From an uncultured Collinsella sp. (GTDB taxonomy: Bacteria; Actinomycetota; Coriobacteriia; Coriobacteriales; Coriobacteriaceae), in NCBI GenBank assembly GCA_958431945.1, contig CAUASQ010000109.1, positions 1 through 5,604 on the forward strand: a stretch of DNA of 5,604 nt, read 5' to 3'. Of this stretch, positions 1 through 4,950 are shown one piece after another. Each line of letters begins with the position of its first letter. Positions within the stretch are counted from its first letter, which is position 1. The notes beneath the pieces were generated by a model that saw only the letters and a list, made by a program, of their open reading frames with translations, searched no databases and was not told where the DNA came from. A program made the position numbers and the translations under genes.

Positions 1-1
1 A

Positions 2-20
2 CGTTATAATGACCATAACG
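2..20 (+). promoter_or_regulatory. Candidate -10 box inside an operator-like inverted repeat
   Basis: A perfect TATAAT lies at 5-10, about 27 bases before the EIIAB start codon. It overlaps a perfect 6-bp inverted repeat, CGTTAT (2-7) and ATAACG (15-20), with a 7-base spacer. A -10 box covered by a palindrome is what a repressor-controlled promoter would look like. The -35 region would fall outside the window, so the promoter cannot be verified. The repeat could instead form a weak hairpin in a longer leader if transcription starts further upstream. Confidence 0.45.
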
Positions 21-36
21 AAAAGGAGGAGGCAAG

Positions 37-960
37 ATGAATCAGATCATTCTCGCATCTCATGGCGGCCTGGCCGCAGGCGCCAAAGACACGCTCGAGA
101 TGGTTCTCGGCGACGTGTCGAACGTCCACGTCGTGTCGCTTGCTCGTGACGACAAGGAGCCCATCACCGATAAGGTGGACGCCATGATCGCCGCGTTCAA
201 CGCGGACGACACCGTCTATGTGCTGACCGATATGCTCGGCAGCTCGGTCAACAACAACATGGTCGAGCTTTCCAAGAACGGCACGAAGTTCACGGTTGTC
301 AGCGGTTTCAATATTCCGCTGGCGCTGACGCTCGCTATGAGTCCCGTCCCCGTCAAGGGTGCCGAGCTCGCGGCCCTCATCAACGAGGCCCGCACCGGTC
401 TGACCAACCCCAACGCACCGGTCGAGGCTGCCGCGGCTCCCGCCAAGAAGGCTAAGGCGTCCCGTCACAGCTCCGGTCCCGCCAAGATCGTCCTCGCACG
501 TCTTGACTACCGTCTGCTGCACGGCCAGGTCGTCTTTACCTGGACCACCAAGGTTCAGGCCGAGCGCATCATCGTCGTCGACAACGCTGCCGCCAACGAT
601 GACATCAAGAAGGGCGCTCTTAAGCTGGCCAAGCCCCAGGGCGTGCGCCTGAACGTCTTCACCGTCGAGCGTGCCCTCGCCAAGATGGACAAGCTCAACA
701 CCCTCGGCGAGCGCGTCATGTTCGTCTTTGGCAACACGGCCGAGATGCTGCAGTTCTGCCAGGGCTACAAGCTCGACGCCATCAACCTGGGCGCCACCGC
801 CAACCACGACGGTGCCGATCAGGTCGGTGGCAAGGACAGCTCCGTCTTCCTCGACGCCAACCAGAAGGCCGACGTCAACCAGCTGCTCGACATGGGCATC
901 AAGCTCTACGTCCAGCAGACCCCTACGTATCAGAGCGTCGACATCGACGCCAAGCTGTAA
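37..960 (+). CDS. PTS mannose-family EIIAB fusion protein
   Basis: Cytoplasmic phosphotransfer component of a mannose-family PTS: it takes phosphate from HPr and passes it to the incoming sugar. The 307-residue product has an EIIA domain at about 1-125, with the phospho-acceptor His9 in ASHGG and a DMLGSSVNN loop at 65-73. An Ala/Pro/Lys-rich hinge spans about 126-148. The EIIB domain runs from about 149 to 307, with its phospho-acceptor His162 in RLDYRLLHGQVVFTW. This layout matches the E. coli ManX fusion, though the hinge is shorter. The start is supported by AAGGAGG at 23-29, seven bases before the ATG. The EIIA loop departs from the usual D-x-x-G-G-S-P-x-N: it has GSS where GGS is usual and lacks the Pro. 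EIIC and EIID follow at once, so the gene heads the permease operon. The EIIB resembles those of fructoselysine/glucoselysine-type systems more than the mannose type; that is a judgement from memory of the families. Confidence 0.95.
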   Translation: MNQIILASHGGLAAGAKDTLEMVLGDVSNVHVVSLARDDKEPITDKVDAMIAAFNADDTVYVLTDMLGSSVNNNMVELSKNGTKFTVVSGFNIPLALTLAMSPVPVKGAELAALINEARTGLTNPNAPVEAAAAPAKKAKASRHSSGPAKIVLARLDYRLLHGQVVFTWTTKVQAERIIVVDNAAANDDIKKGALKLAKPQGVRLNVFTVERALAKMDKLNTLGERVMFVFGNTAEMLQFCQGYKLDAINLGATANHDGADQVGGKDSSVFLDANQKADVNQLLDMGIKLYVQQTPTYQSVDIDAKL

Positions 961-965
961 TCAAC

Positions 966-979
966 CAGGCTTTTGCCTG
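966..979 (+). other. Small intercistronic hairpin
   Basis: CAGGC (966-970), TTTT loop, GCCTG (975-979) form a perfect 5-bp stem between the EIIAB stop and the EIIC ribosome binding site (AAAGGAG, 984-990). No U-run follows, so it is not a terminator. It could affect mRNA processing or EIIC translation, but it is short enough to be incidental. Confidence 0.35.
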
Positions 980-996
980 ACTGAAAGGAGAAGGGT

Positions 997-1791
997 ATGA
1001 ATACGTTCATCAGTGCGGTGCTCGTCGGCCTCGTCGGCGTGTTCTGCATGTGGGACTCCCGCCTGCTCGGTCGTCTTAACTTCGAGCAGCCCCTCGTTGG
1101 CGCTACGCTCGTCGGTCTGCTGCTGGGCGATGTGCCCACCGGCCTTGCCGTCGGTGCCGCCGTCGAGCTCGTGTCCATGGGCCTGGTGCAGGTCGGCGCC
1201 GCCGTTCCGCCCGATATGGTCCTGGGCGGCATCGTGGCCGCTGCCTTTGCGTGCTTGACCGATGCTTCCGCCGAGACCGCCATGACGATCGCCATCCCGG
1301 TCGCCGTCCTGGGTCAGCTCCTCGGCATCGTGTTCCGCTCCATCATCGCCGCCCTCACCCATGTGGCAGATAGCGCGATCGATAACGGAAAGTTCAAGAC
1401 CGCCTACCGTATGCACATCTGCGCCGGCTCCGGTCTGTACGCCGTCATGTACTTCCTGCCGATCTTCCTCGCCGTCTTTGTTGGCACCGACCTGGTTCAG
1501 GCCATCGTCAACATGGTTCCCGAGTGGCTGTCCACTGGTCTTAACGTTTCGACCAAGATCATGACCGCCTACGGCTTGGCCCTGCTGCTCACCATGATGA
1601 TCAAGAAGGGTATGACTCCGTTCCTGTTCATCGGTTTCCTGCTCGCCGCTTACCTCAACCTGTCCGTCATCGCGGTCGCTCTGATCGGTGTGTGCCTGGC
1701 TGTCGTCTTCATGGGCTTCAAGTTCAACGGTTCCCATGCAGCCGCCGGTGTCGATTCCGACTACGATCCGCTCGAAGACGACGAAGACTAA
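997..1791 (+). CDS. PTS mannose-family EIIC membrane subunit
   Basis: Integral membrane subunit that, with EIID, forms the sugar channel of a mannose-family PTS. The 264 residues are of normal length for the family. The protein is almost wholly hydrophobic: segments are visible at about 2-18, 32-57, 65-88, 95-118, 143-165, 186-203 and 206-240. The family signature runs through about 31-80: QPLVGATLVGLLLGD, then GAAVELVSMGLVQVG (Glu57 in the conserved ELxxMG stretch), then AAVPPDMVLGGI. The ATG at 997 follows AAAGGAG (984-990) at six bases. Odd point: the last 12 residues contain eight Asp/Glu, giving a strongly acidic cytoplasmic tail. The EIID gene begins 13 bases after the stop, so the two are surely co-transcribed and probably translationally linked. 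The sequence itself does not fix the substrate. Confidence 0.95.
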   Translation: MNTFISAVLVGLVGVFCMWDSRLLGRLNFEQPLVGATLVGLLLGDVPTGLAVGAAVELVSMGLVQVGAAVPPDMVLGGIVAAAFACLTDASAETAMTIAIPVAVLGQLLGIVFRSIIAALTHVADSAIDNGKFKTAYRMHICAGSGLYAVMYFLPIFLAVFVGTDLVQAIVNMVPEWLSTGLNVSTKIMTAYGLALLLTMMIKKGMTPFLFIGFLLAAYLNLSVIAVALIGVCLAVVFMGFKFNGSHAAAGVDSDYDPLEDDED

Positions 1792-1796
1792 GGAGG
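1790..1796 (+). promoter_or_regulatory. EIID Shine-Dalgarno overlapping the EIIC stop codon
   Basis: AAGGAGG at 1790-1796 shares its first two bases with the EIIC stop TAA (1789-1791) and sits eight bases before the ATG at 1805. Ribosomes ending on EIIC cover the start site of EIID, which favours translational coupling and matched amounts of the two membrane subunits. It also fixes the EIID start: an upstream reading in the same frame that overlaps EIIC has no such site. Confidence 0.8.
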
Positions 1797-1804
1797 AACA
1801 CACT

Positions 1805-2638
1805 ATGGCAACCGCAACCAAGGACGTGTCCCTGAACAAGAAGGTCAGCCAGTTCTTCTGGCGCTCCTGGGCCATCCAGGCCTCTTGGAACTACGAGCGT
1901 CAGATGAACATGGGCTTCCTCTACGGCATGGTTCCCACGCTCGATCGCCTCTATCCGGATGAGTCCGACCCCAAGCAGCTCGCTGCTAAGAAAGAGGCTT
2001 ACCACCGTCACATGGCGTTCTACAACTGCACCCCGCAGACGAGCGCTTTCATCCTGGGCCTCGCCGCCTCCATGGAGGAGGAGTACGCCAAGGATCCCGA
2101 GAACTTCGATCCCGATTCGATCAACGCGGTCAAGACCTCCCTCATGGGTCCGCTTTCCGGCATCGGTGACTCCTTCTTCCAGGGCACCATCCGCGTTATC
2201 GCCTTTGGCCTGGGCGTTCAGCTGGCTCAGCAGGGCTCCATCATGGGCCCGATCCTGGCCATGCTCATCTCCATCGTCCCCTCTGTGCTGATCACTTGGT
2301 TCGCAGCCAAGATGGGCTATCAGGGCGGCCACGAGTACCTGAGCAAGCTTCAGGGCGGCGACCTCATGGAGAAGCTCATGTATGTCTGCGGCATCGTGGG
2401 CCTTATGTCCGTGGGCGGCATGATCGCTACGCTGATCGGCGCCACCACCCCGCTGCAGTTCGCTGAGGGCACTGTCGTGATCCAGGACATCCTGGACGGC
2501 ATGATGCCCCAGATGATCTCCCTTGGCCTCACTGGCCTTATGTACTGGCTCATCAAGAAGAACGTCAACACCGGTTGGCTTCTCGTGATCGCCATCGTGG
2601 GCGGCATCGCCCTCTCCGCGGCCGGCATCCTGGCCTAG
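1805..2638 (+). CDS. PTS mannose-family EIID membrane subunit
   Basis: Second membrane subunit of the mannose-family PTS, partner of EIIC in the transport complex; this subunit type is found only in the PTS-Man group. The 277 residues include the family's N-terminal block at about 18-45 (FWRSWAIQASWNYERQ, then MGFLYGMVP). The signature SLMGPLSGIGDSFFQG lies at 112-127. Membrane-spanning stretches follow at about 128-168, 192-212 and 256-275. The middle region (about 50-110) is polar and probably cytoplasmic. The ATG at 1805 is chosen because the Shine-Dalgarno lies eight bases upstream and the sequence from there begins as other EIIDs do. This is the last permease gene; a GC-rich hairpin and a palindromic repeat separate it from the deglycase gene. 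No broken or missing parts are seen. Confidence 0.95.
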   Translation: MATATKDVSLNKKVSQFFWRSWAIQASWNYERQMNMGFLYGMVPTLDRLYPDESDPKQLAAKKEAYHRHMAFYNCTPQTSAFILGLAASMEEEYAKDPENFDPDSINAVKTSLMGPLSGIGDSFFQGTIRVIAFGLGVQLAQQGSIMGPILAMLISIVPSVLITWFAAKMGYQGGHEYLSKLQGGDLMEKLMYVCGIVGLMSVGGMIATLIGATTPLQFAEGTVVIQDILDGMMPQMISLGLTGLMYWLIKKNVNTGWLLVIAIVGGIALSAAGILA

Positions 2639-2672
2639 TCGCGACTAAGCGCCTAACCGCTTTCCCCCGGGG

Positions 2673-2703
2673 GCCTGCCTGGCATCCCATACCCCAGGCA
2701 GGC
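2673..2703 (+). terminator. GC-rich hairpin after the permease genes, possible partial terminator
   Basis: GCCTGCCTGG (2673-2682) and CCAGGCAGGC (2694-2703) form a perfect 10-bp stem with an 11-base loop, 34 bases after the EIID stop. The following bases (ttccatccct) are pyrimidine-rich but hold no real U-run. It may act as a weak terminator or as a 3' block to exonucleases, so that the permease and deglycase messages differ in amount. The stem is certain from sequence; the role is inferred. Confidence 0.55.
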
Positions 2704-2715
2704 TTCCATCCCTAA

Positions 2716-2745
2716 ATGTGTCAAAGGGCAGTCCCTTTGTCACAT
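2716..2745. repeat. REP-like palindrome (ATGTGtCAAAGGG / CCCTTTGtCACAT)
   Basis: The arms 2716-2728 and 2733-2745 pair over 13 positions with a single central T-T mismatch, around a CAGT loop. Palindromes with AAAGGGACAGTCCCTTT cores are dispersed intergenic repeats in many gut Firmicutes and Actinobacteria genomes (from memory). The AGTCCCTTT half is echoed by TGTCCCTTT at 3949-3957. An ATG inside the left arm (2716) is in frame with the deglycase gene, but has no ribosome binding site and lies within the repeat, so it is not a start. Confidence 0.65.
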
Positions 2746-2820
2746 CCTCAACGGGCCGGCGACTCGGTCCAAACCACGGTAACCCTGCGAGCGCCCGGCA
2801 ATGTGGCGCCGCAAAAATCG

Positions 2821-2826
2821 AAAGGA
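2821..2826 (+). promoter_or_regulatory. Shine-Dalgarno that decides the deglycase start
   Basis: AAAGGA at 2821-2826 is nine bases before the ATG at 2836. An in-frame ATG at 2827 directly abuts the motif and could not be used with it. The start is therefore set at 2836, giving a protein beginning MYEIDLN. Confidence 0.7.
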
Positions 2827-2835
2827 ATGTGTCAG

Positions 2836-3819
2836 ATGTACGAGATCGACCTTAACCTCCCTAAGCAGATCGTCGCTGACGTCCTGTCCAACCACGAGAT
2901 CCACAGCGTCGCCTTCGTCGGCTGCGGCGCTTCCATGTCCGACCTTTACCCCGCCAAGTACTTCCTGGCCAACAACACGGACAAGCTGAACGTTCAGATC
3001 TTCACCGCTAACGAGTTCAACTACGACACGCCTTCCTGGGTCAACGAGCACACCTTCGTGATCACCTGCTCCCTCGGTGGCTCCACGCCCGAGACCGTCG
3101 AGGCCAACAAGACCGCCAAGAAGCACAACTGCCCGGTCGTTTCCCTCACCAACAAGGCTGGCTCCGCTCTGACCGTCGACGCCGACCATGTCATCGTTCA
3201 CGGCTTCCACGCCAACTACGCTGCCAAGTGCGAGAAGCCCGGCTATGCTATCGCTCTCGCTGTCGAGATCCTTCAGCAGACCGAGGGCTATGACCACTAC
3301 GAGGACATGATCACCGGCCTCACCAACATCTTCGATCTCTGCGAGAACGCCGCTCAGCACTGCAAGAAGCTCGCCAAGAAGTTCGCCGAGGACTTCAAGG
3401 ACGACAAGATGATCTACTTCATGGCTTCCGGTGCCTCCGAGAAGATGGCTTATTCTCACGCCGCCTTCCTGTTCACCGAGATGCAGTGGATCGACGCCGC
3501 CGCCTACAACACCGGCGAGTACTTCCACGGCCCGTTCGAGGTTTCCACCGAGGGTAAGCCCTACGTCTTCTTCATGTCCGATGGCGCCACCCGTCCGATG
3601 GACGCCCGCGCCCTCACCTTCCTTGAGCGCATGGGCGCCAAGGTCGCTCTGATCGACTCCAAGGACTACGGCCTGGCTGATGCCGTGCCCGCGAGCGTCA
3701 TCACCTACTTCAACCCGCTGCTGCACCTCGCCGTTATGCGCGAGTACGGCAACCAGATCGCCGAGGCCCGTCAGCACCCGCTGACCATGCGTCGCTACAT
3801 GTGGAAGCTTTCCTACTAA
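2836..3819 (+). CDS. SIS-domain sugar-phosphate deglycase, FrlB/glucoselysine-6-P deglycase-like
   Basis: Cytoplasmic enzyme of 327 residues with two SIS (sugar isomerase) domains. The first spans about 20-150, with the strand-loop VGCGAS (28-33) and phosphate-loop region SLGGSTPET (79-87). The second spans about 185-315, with MASGAS (196-201), FTEMQWI and the catalytic-type motif GEYFHGPFE (227-235; Glu228 and His231). The C-terminal block HPLTMRRYMWK (314-324) is typical of the FrlB branch and closely resembles the end of B. subtilis FrlB as I recall it. That family cleaves fructosamine 6-phosphates to glucose 6-phosphate and the free amine. Directly downstream of a PTS-Man permease, it would act on the phosphorylated import product. 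Odd: the third position of the phosphate loop, usually Ser (SxSGxT), is Gly81. Alternatives are an AgaS-like amino-sugar-phosphate deaminase or another SIS isomerase. SIS family membership is near certain, the FrlB-like branch likely, the substrate inferred. Confidence 0.85.
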   Translation: MYEIDLNLPKQIVADVLSNHEIHSVAFVGCGASMSDLYPAKYFLANNTDKLNVQIFTANEFNYDTPSWVNEHTFVITCSLGGSTPETVEANKTAKKHNCPVVSLTNKAGSALTVDADHVIVHGFHANYAAKCEKPGYAIALAVEILQQTEGYDHYEDMITGLTNIFDLCENAAQHCKKLAKKFAEDFKDDKMIYFMASGASEKMAYSHAAFLFTEMQWIDAAAYNTGEYFHGPFEVSTEGKPYVFFMSDGATRPMDARALTFLERMGAKVALIDSKDYGLADAVPASVITYFNPLLHLAVMREYGNQIAEARQHPLTMRRYMWKLSY

Positions 3820-3841
3820 TCACAAGTAAGTAGACCTTACG
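3818..3841 (-). repeat. Single diverged copy of the 4707-4825 repeat arm
   Basis: AATCACAAGTAAGTAGACCTTACG (as two joined pieces, AATCACAAGTAA and GTAGACCTTACG) begins on the last two bases of the deglycase stop codon. It matches the reverse complement of 4808-4831, the right arm of the downstream element, at 21 of 24 positions. No second arm is seen nearby, so this is a solo half-site or a remnant. It lies between the gene and its terminator. Confidence 0.6.
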
Positions 3842-3852
3842 GGTTGATTGAG

Positions 3853-3885
3853 AGGGGATGGGGTTTGCGCCCCGTCCCCTTTTTT
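3853..3885 (+). terminator. Strong intrinsic terminator of the PTS-deglycase operon
   Basis: AGGGGATGGGG (3853-3863) pairs with CCCCGTCCCCT (3870-3880) over 11 positions including one T-G wobble, around a six-base loop. The 3' arm runs straight into a T run, giving six T in all (3880-3885). This is a textbook Rho-independent terminator, 33 bases after the deglycase stop codon. It marks the end of the operon and separates it from the HAD gene. Confidence 0.93.
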
Positions 3886-3930
3886 GCTTTGGGGAGGGCG
3901 CGCCTGTCGCGTCGCAAAACCCAAGATAAA

Positions 3931-3965
3931 ACCTACCAAAATAAACCTGTCCCTTTTTGGCAGGT
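3931..3965 (+). repeat. Leader hairpin next to the HAD ribosome binding site, REP-like
   Basis: ACCTACCAAAA (3931-3941) pairs with TTTTGGCAGGT (3955-3965) with one A-C mismatch in 11 positions and a 13-base loop. The hairpin ends on the base before the Shine-Dalgarno. A second choice exists: ACCTG (3945-3949) can pair with the same CAGGT (3961-3965). The loop holds TGTCCCTTT, shared with the 2716-2745 palindrome, so this may be another REP-type repeat rather than a dedicated control element. Confidence 0.5.
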
Positions 3966-3973
3966 GGGAGGAG
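3966..3973 (+). promoter_or_regulatory. Shine-Dalgarno of the HAD gene
   Basis: GGGAGGAG at 3966-3973 lies six bases before the ATG at 3980 and touches another in-frame ATG at 3974. Spacing favours 3980. The protein then begins MIKAVLFDMDG, as is usual for HAD-IA proteins. Confidence 0.7.
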
Positions 3974-3979
3974 ATGCAT

Positions 3980-4609
3980 ATGATCAAGGCAGTGCTGTTT
4001 GACATGGACGGCGTGCTGGTCGATACCGAGTGGTTCTACAACCGTCGCCGCGTGGCGTTTATGGAGGAGAAGGGCTTCCACTTTGACGAGATCCCCGATC
4101 TTTCGGGGTCTAACGAGCCGGCCATTTGGGAGGCGCTGGTGCCCGACGATGTTGAGCTGCGCGAGCGCCTACGCGTGGAGTACAAGCAGGTCTACAGCCC
4201 GGACCACCCCGTTCCGTATGCCGAGCTGCTCAACGAGCAGACGGAGCCGGTGATGCGTGAGCTGCACGAGCGTGGCGTGAAGTGTGCCATCGCGAGCTCG
4301 TCCTATCGCGAGTTGATCGACGAGCTGGTGGAGATTGCCGGTATCGCCGACGTGCTGGACTACACCATCAGCGGTCACGAGTGCAGTGCGTTTAAGCCCG
4401 ACCCCGAGATCTACCTGCGTGCCATGGAGGCGCTGGGTGTAGAGCCTGCCGAGTGCCTGGTTATCGAGGACTCGCCTTTGGGCATCGAGGCCGGCAAGCG
4501 CTCCGGTGCCCGCGTCCTGGCACTGCGTCCGCACGAGGGCGTCAACCTCGATCAATCGCGAGCCGATGCCGTTATCGATAATCTGACCGACATTTTGGCC
4601 GCTTTGTAG
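3980..4609 (+). CDS. HAD-IA family hydrolase, phosphatase or beta-phosphoglucomutase-like
   Basis: Soluble 209-residue haloacid-dehalogenase-type enzyme acting on a small phosphorylated compound, probably a sugar phosphate. All four core motifs are present. Motif I is DMDG with nucleophile Asp8 and acid/base Asp10. Motif II is the Ser of ASSS (105-108). Motif III is Lys139 in FKPDPEIY. Motif IV is the acidic pair Glu163-Asp164 in VIEDSPLG. The cap is inserted between motifs I and II (about 15-95), the C1 type of subfamily IA. Length and motifs fit both 2-deoxyglucose-6-phosphate-type phosphatases and beta-phosphoglucomutases; sequence alone does not decide between them. A strong terminator separates it from the deglycase gene, so it is probably transcribed on its own, from a promoter in 3886-3960 that I could not identify with confidence. 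It might trim excess sugar phosphate made by the PTS pathway, but this rests only on position. Confidence 0.9.
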   Translation: MIKAVLFDMDGVLVDTEWFYNRRRVAFMEEKGFHFDEIPDLSGSNEPAIWEALVPDDVELRERLRVEYKQVYSPDHPVPYAELLNEQTEPVMRELHERGVKCAIASSSYRELIDELVEIAGIADVLDYTISGHECSAFKPDPEIYLRAMEALGVEPAECLVIEDSPLGIEAGKRSGARVLALRPHEGVNLDQSRADAVIDNLTDILAAL

Positions 4610-4610
4610 C

Positions 4611-4662
4611 GTCAATCCGCCGCGAGAAGCACTGATTCACGCGTCTTTTGCTGCGGATTGGC
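4611..4662 (+). terminator. Stem-loop just after the HAD gene, possible terminator
   Basis: CAATCCGC (4613-4620) and GCGGATTG (4653-4660) pair perfectly, extended outward by T-G (4612/4661) and G-C (4611/4662). The 32-base interior can form a further short stem, AGCA (4628-4631) with TGCT (4649-4652). It starts two bases after the HAD stop codon. There is no proper T run afterwards (gcttaatttg), so termination by this structure alone would be weak. It may instead protect the 3' end of the message. Confidence 0.5.
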
Positions 4663-4706
4663 TTAATTTGTCATCTATTTGGATCCGTTTGGCTTCGATT
4701 CGGACT

Positions 4707-4825
4707 AAGTGAGTAGACTTTTTGGTGCAAGACGAGCACAAAGCGCATCTGCTCTAGTAAAACCGCAGGTCACAGGGGTGGCGGTTTTGGGTGTGCTCTG
4801 CAGGTCGCGTAAAGTCTACTCACTT
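4707..4825. repeat. 119-base nested inverted-repeat element, MITE-like or structured RNA
   Basis: Outer arms AAGTGAGTAGACTTT (4707-4721) and AAAGTCTACTCACTT (4811-4825) are a perfect 15-bp inverted repeat. Inside lie GAGCACA / TGTGCTC (4734-4740 / 4792-4798, perfect 7 bp) and AAAACCGC / GCGGTTTT (4759-4766 / 4781-4788, perfect 8 bp, 14-base loop). The three stems are nested, so the whole element can fold into one long broken hairpin. It has no coding capacity of note, and I see no direct target-site duplication at its flanks. It fills the centre of the 354-base gene-free stretch 4610-4963. I do not recognise a named family. Confidence 0.75.
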
Positions 4826-4886
4826 GTAATTTGGGCCTTTGGTCGTGGGGTTGCTGGTCCCGCTTTGGTTGTCGAGAGAGGGTGAA

Positions 4887-4918
4887 TTGAAGCGCCCCCG
4901 CACGCTCCATGCTACAAT
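4887..4918 (+). promoter_or_regulatory. Candidate promoter of the YitT-family gene
   Basis: An extended -10, TGCTACAAT (4910-4918), differs from TATAAT at one base and carries the upstream TG. A TTGAAG at 4887-4892 could serve as the -35 box, but the spacing of 20 bases is long, so the extended -10 probably carries the activity. Transcription would begin near 4925, leaving a leader of about 40 bases. Confidence 0.55.
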
Positions 4919-4950
4919 CGCGGACATACCCCACAACTACATCTGCCTTC

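Noticed and set aside
1688..1804. N-terminal extension of EIID overlapping EIIC
   Set aside because: It reads EIIC sequence in another frame. The true start at 1805 has an ideal ribosome binding site and begins like other EIIDs.
2716..2835. N-terminal extension of the deglycase starting at ATG 2716
   Set aside because: That ATG lies in the left arm of a palindrome and has no Shine-Dalgarno. The extra residues resemble no SIS protein, while AAAGGA precedes the ATG at 2836 at proper spacing.
2639..2835. CRISPR array, tRNA or riboswitch in the intergenic regions
   Set aside because: No spaced direct repeats, no cloverleaf and no recognisable riboswitch core were seen in 2639-2835, 3820-3979 or 4610-4963. 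Only hairpins and inverted repeats are present.
4..3777. Long open frames on the minus strand opposite the PTS and deglycase genes (for example 4-807, 961-1875, 2740-3777)
   Set aside because: They are mirror frames produced by C/G-ending codons in the real genes. Their products are rich in Gly, Asp, His and Val repeats without recognisable domains, and no ribosome binding sites support them.
3886..3945. Promoter for the HAD gene (GATAAA near 3925 as a -10)
   Set aside because: No convincing -35 partner at correct spacing, and the AT-rich bases also belong to the leader hairpin. A promoter must exist if the terminator is efficient, but I cannot place it.
3848..3979. N-terminal extension of the HAD protein from ATG 3848
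   Set aside because: It runs through the intrinsic terminator and the leader hairpin. The HAD core motif begins directly after the ATG at 3980.
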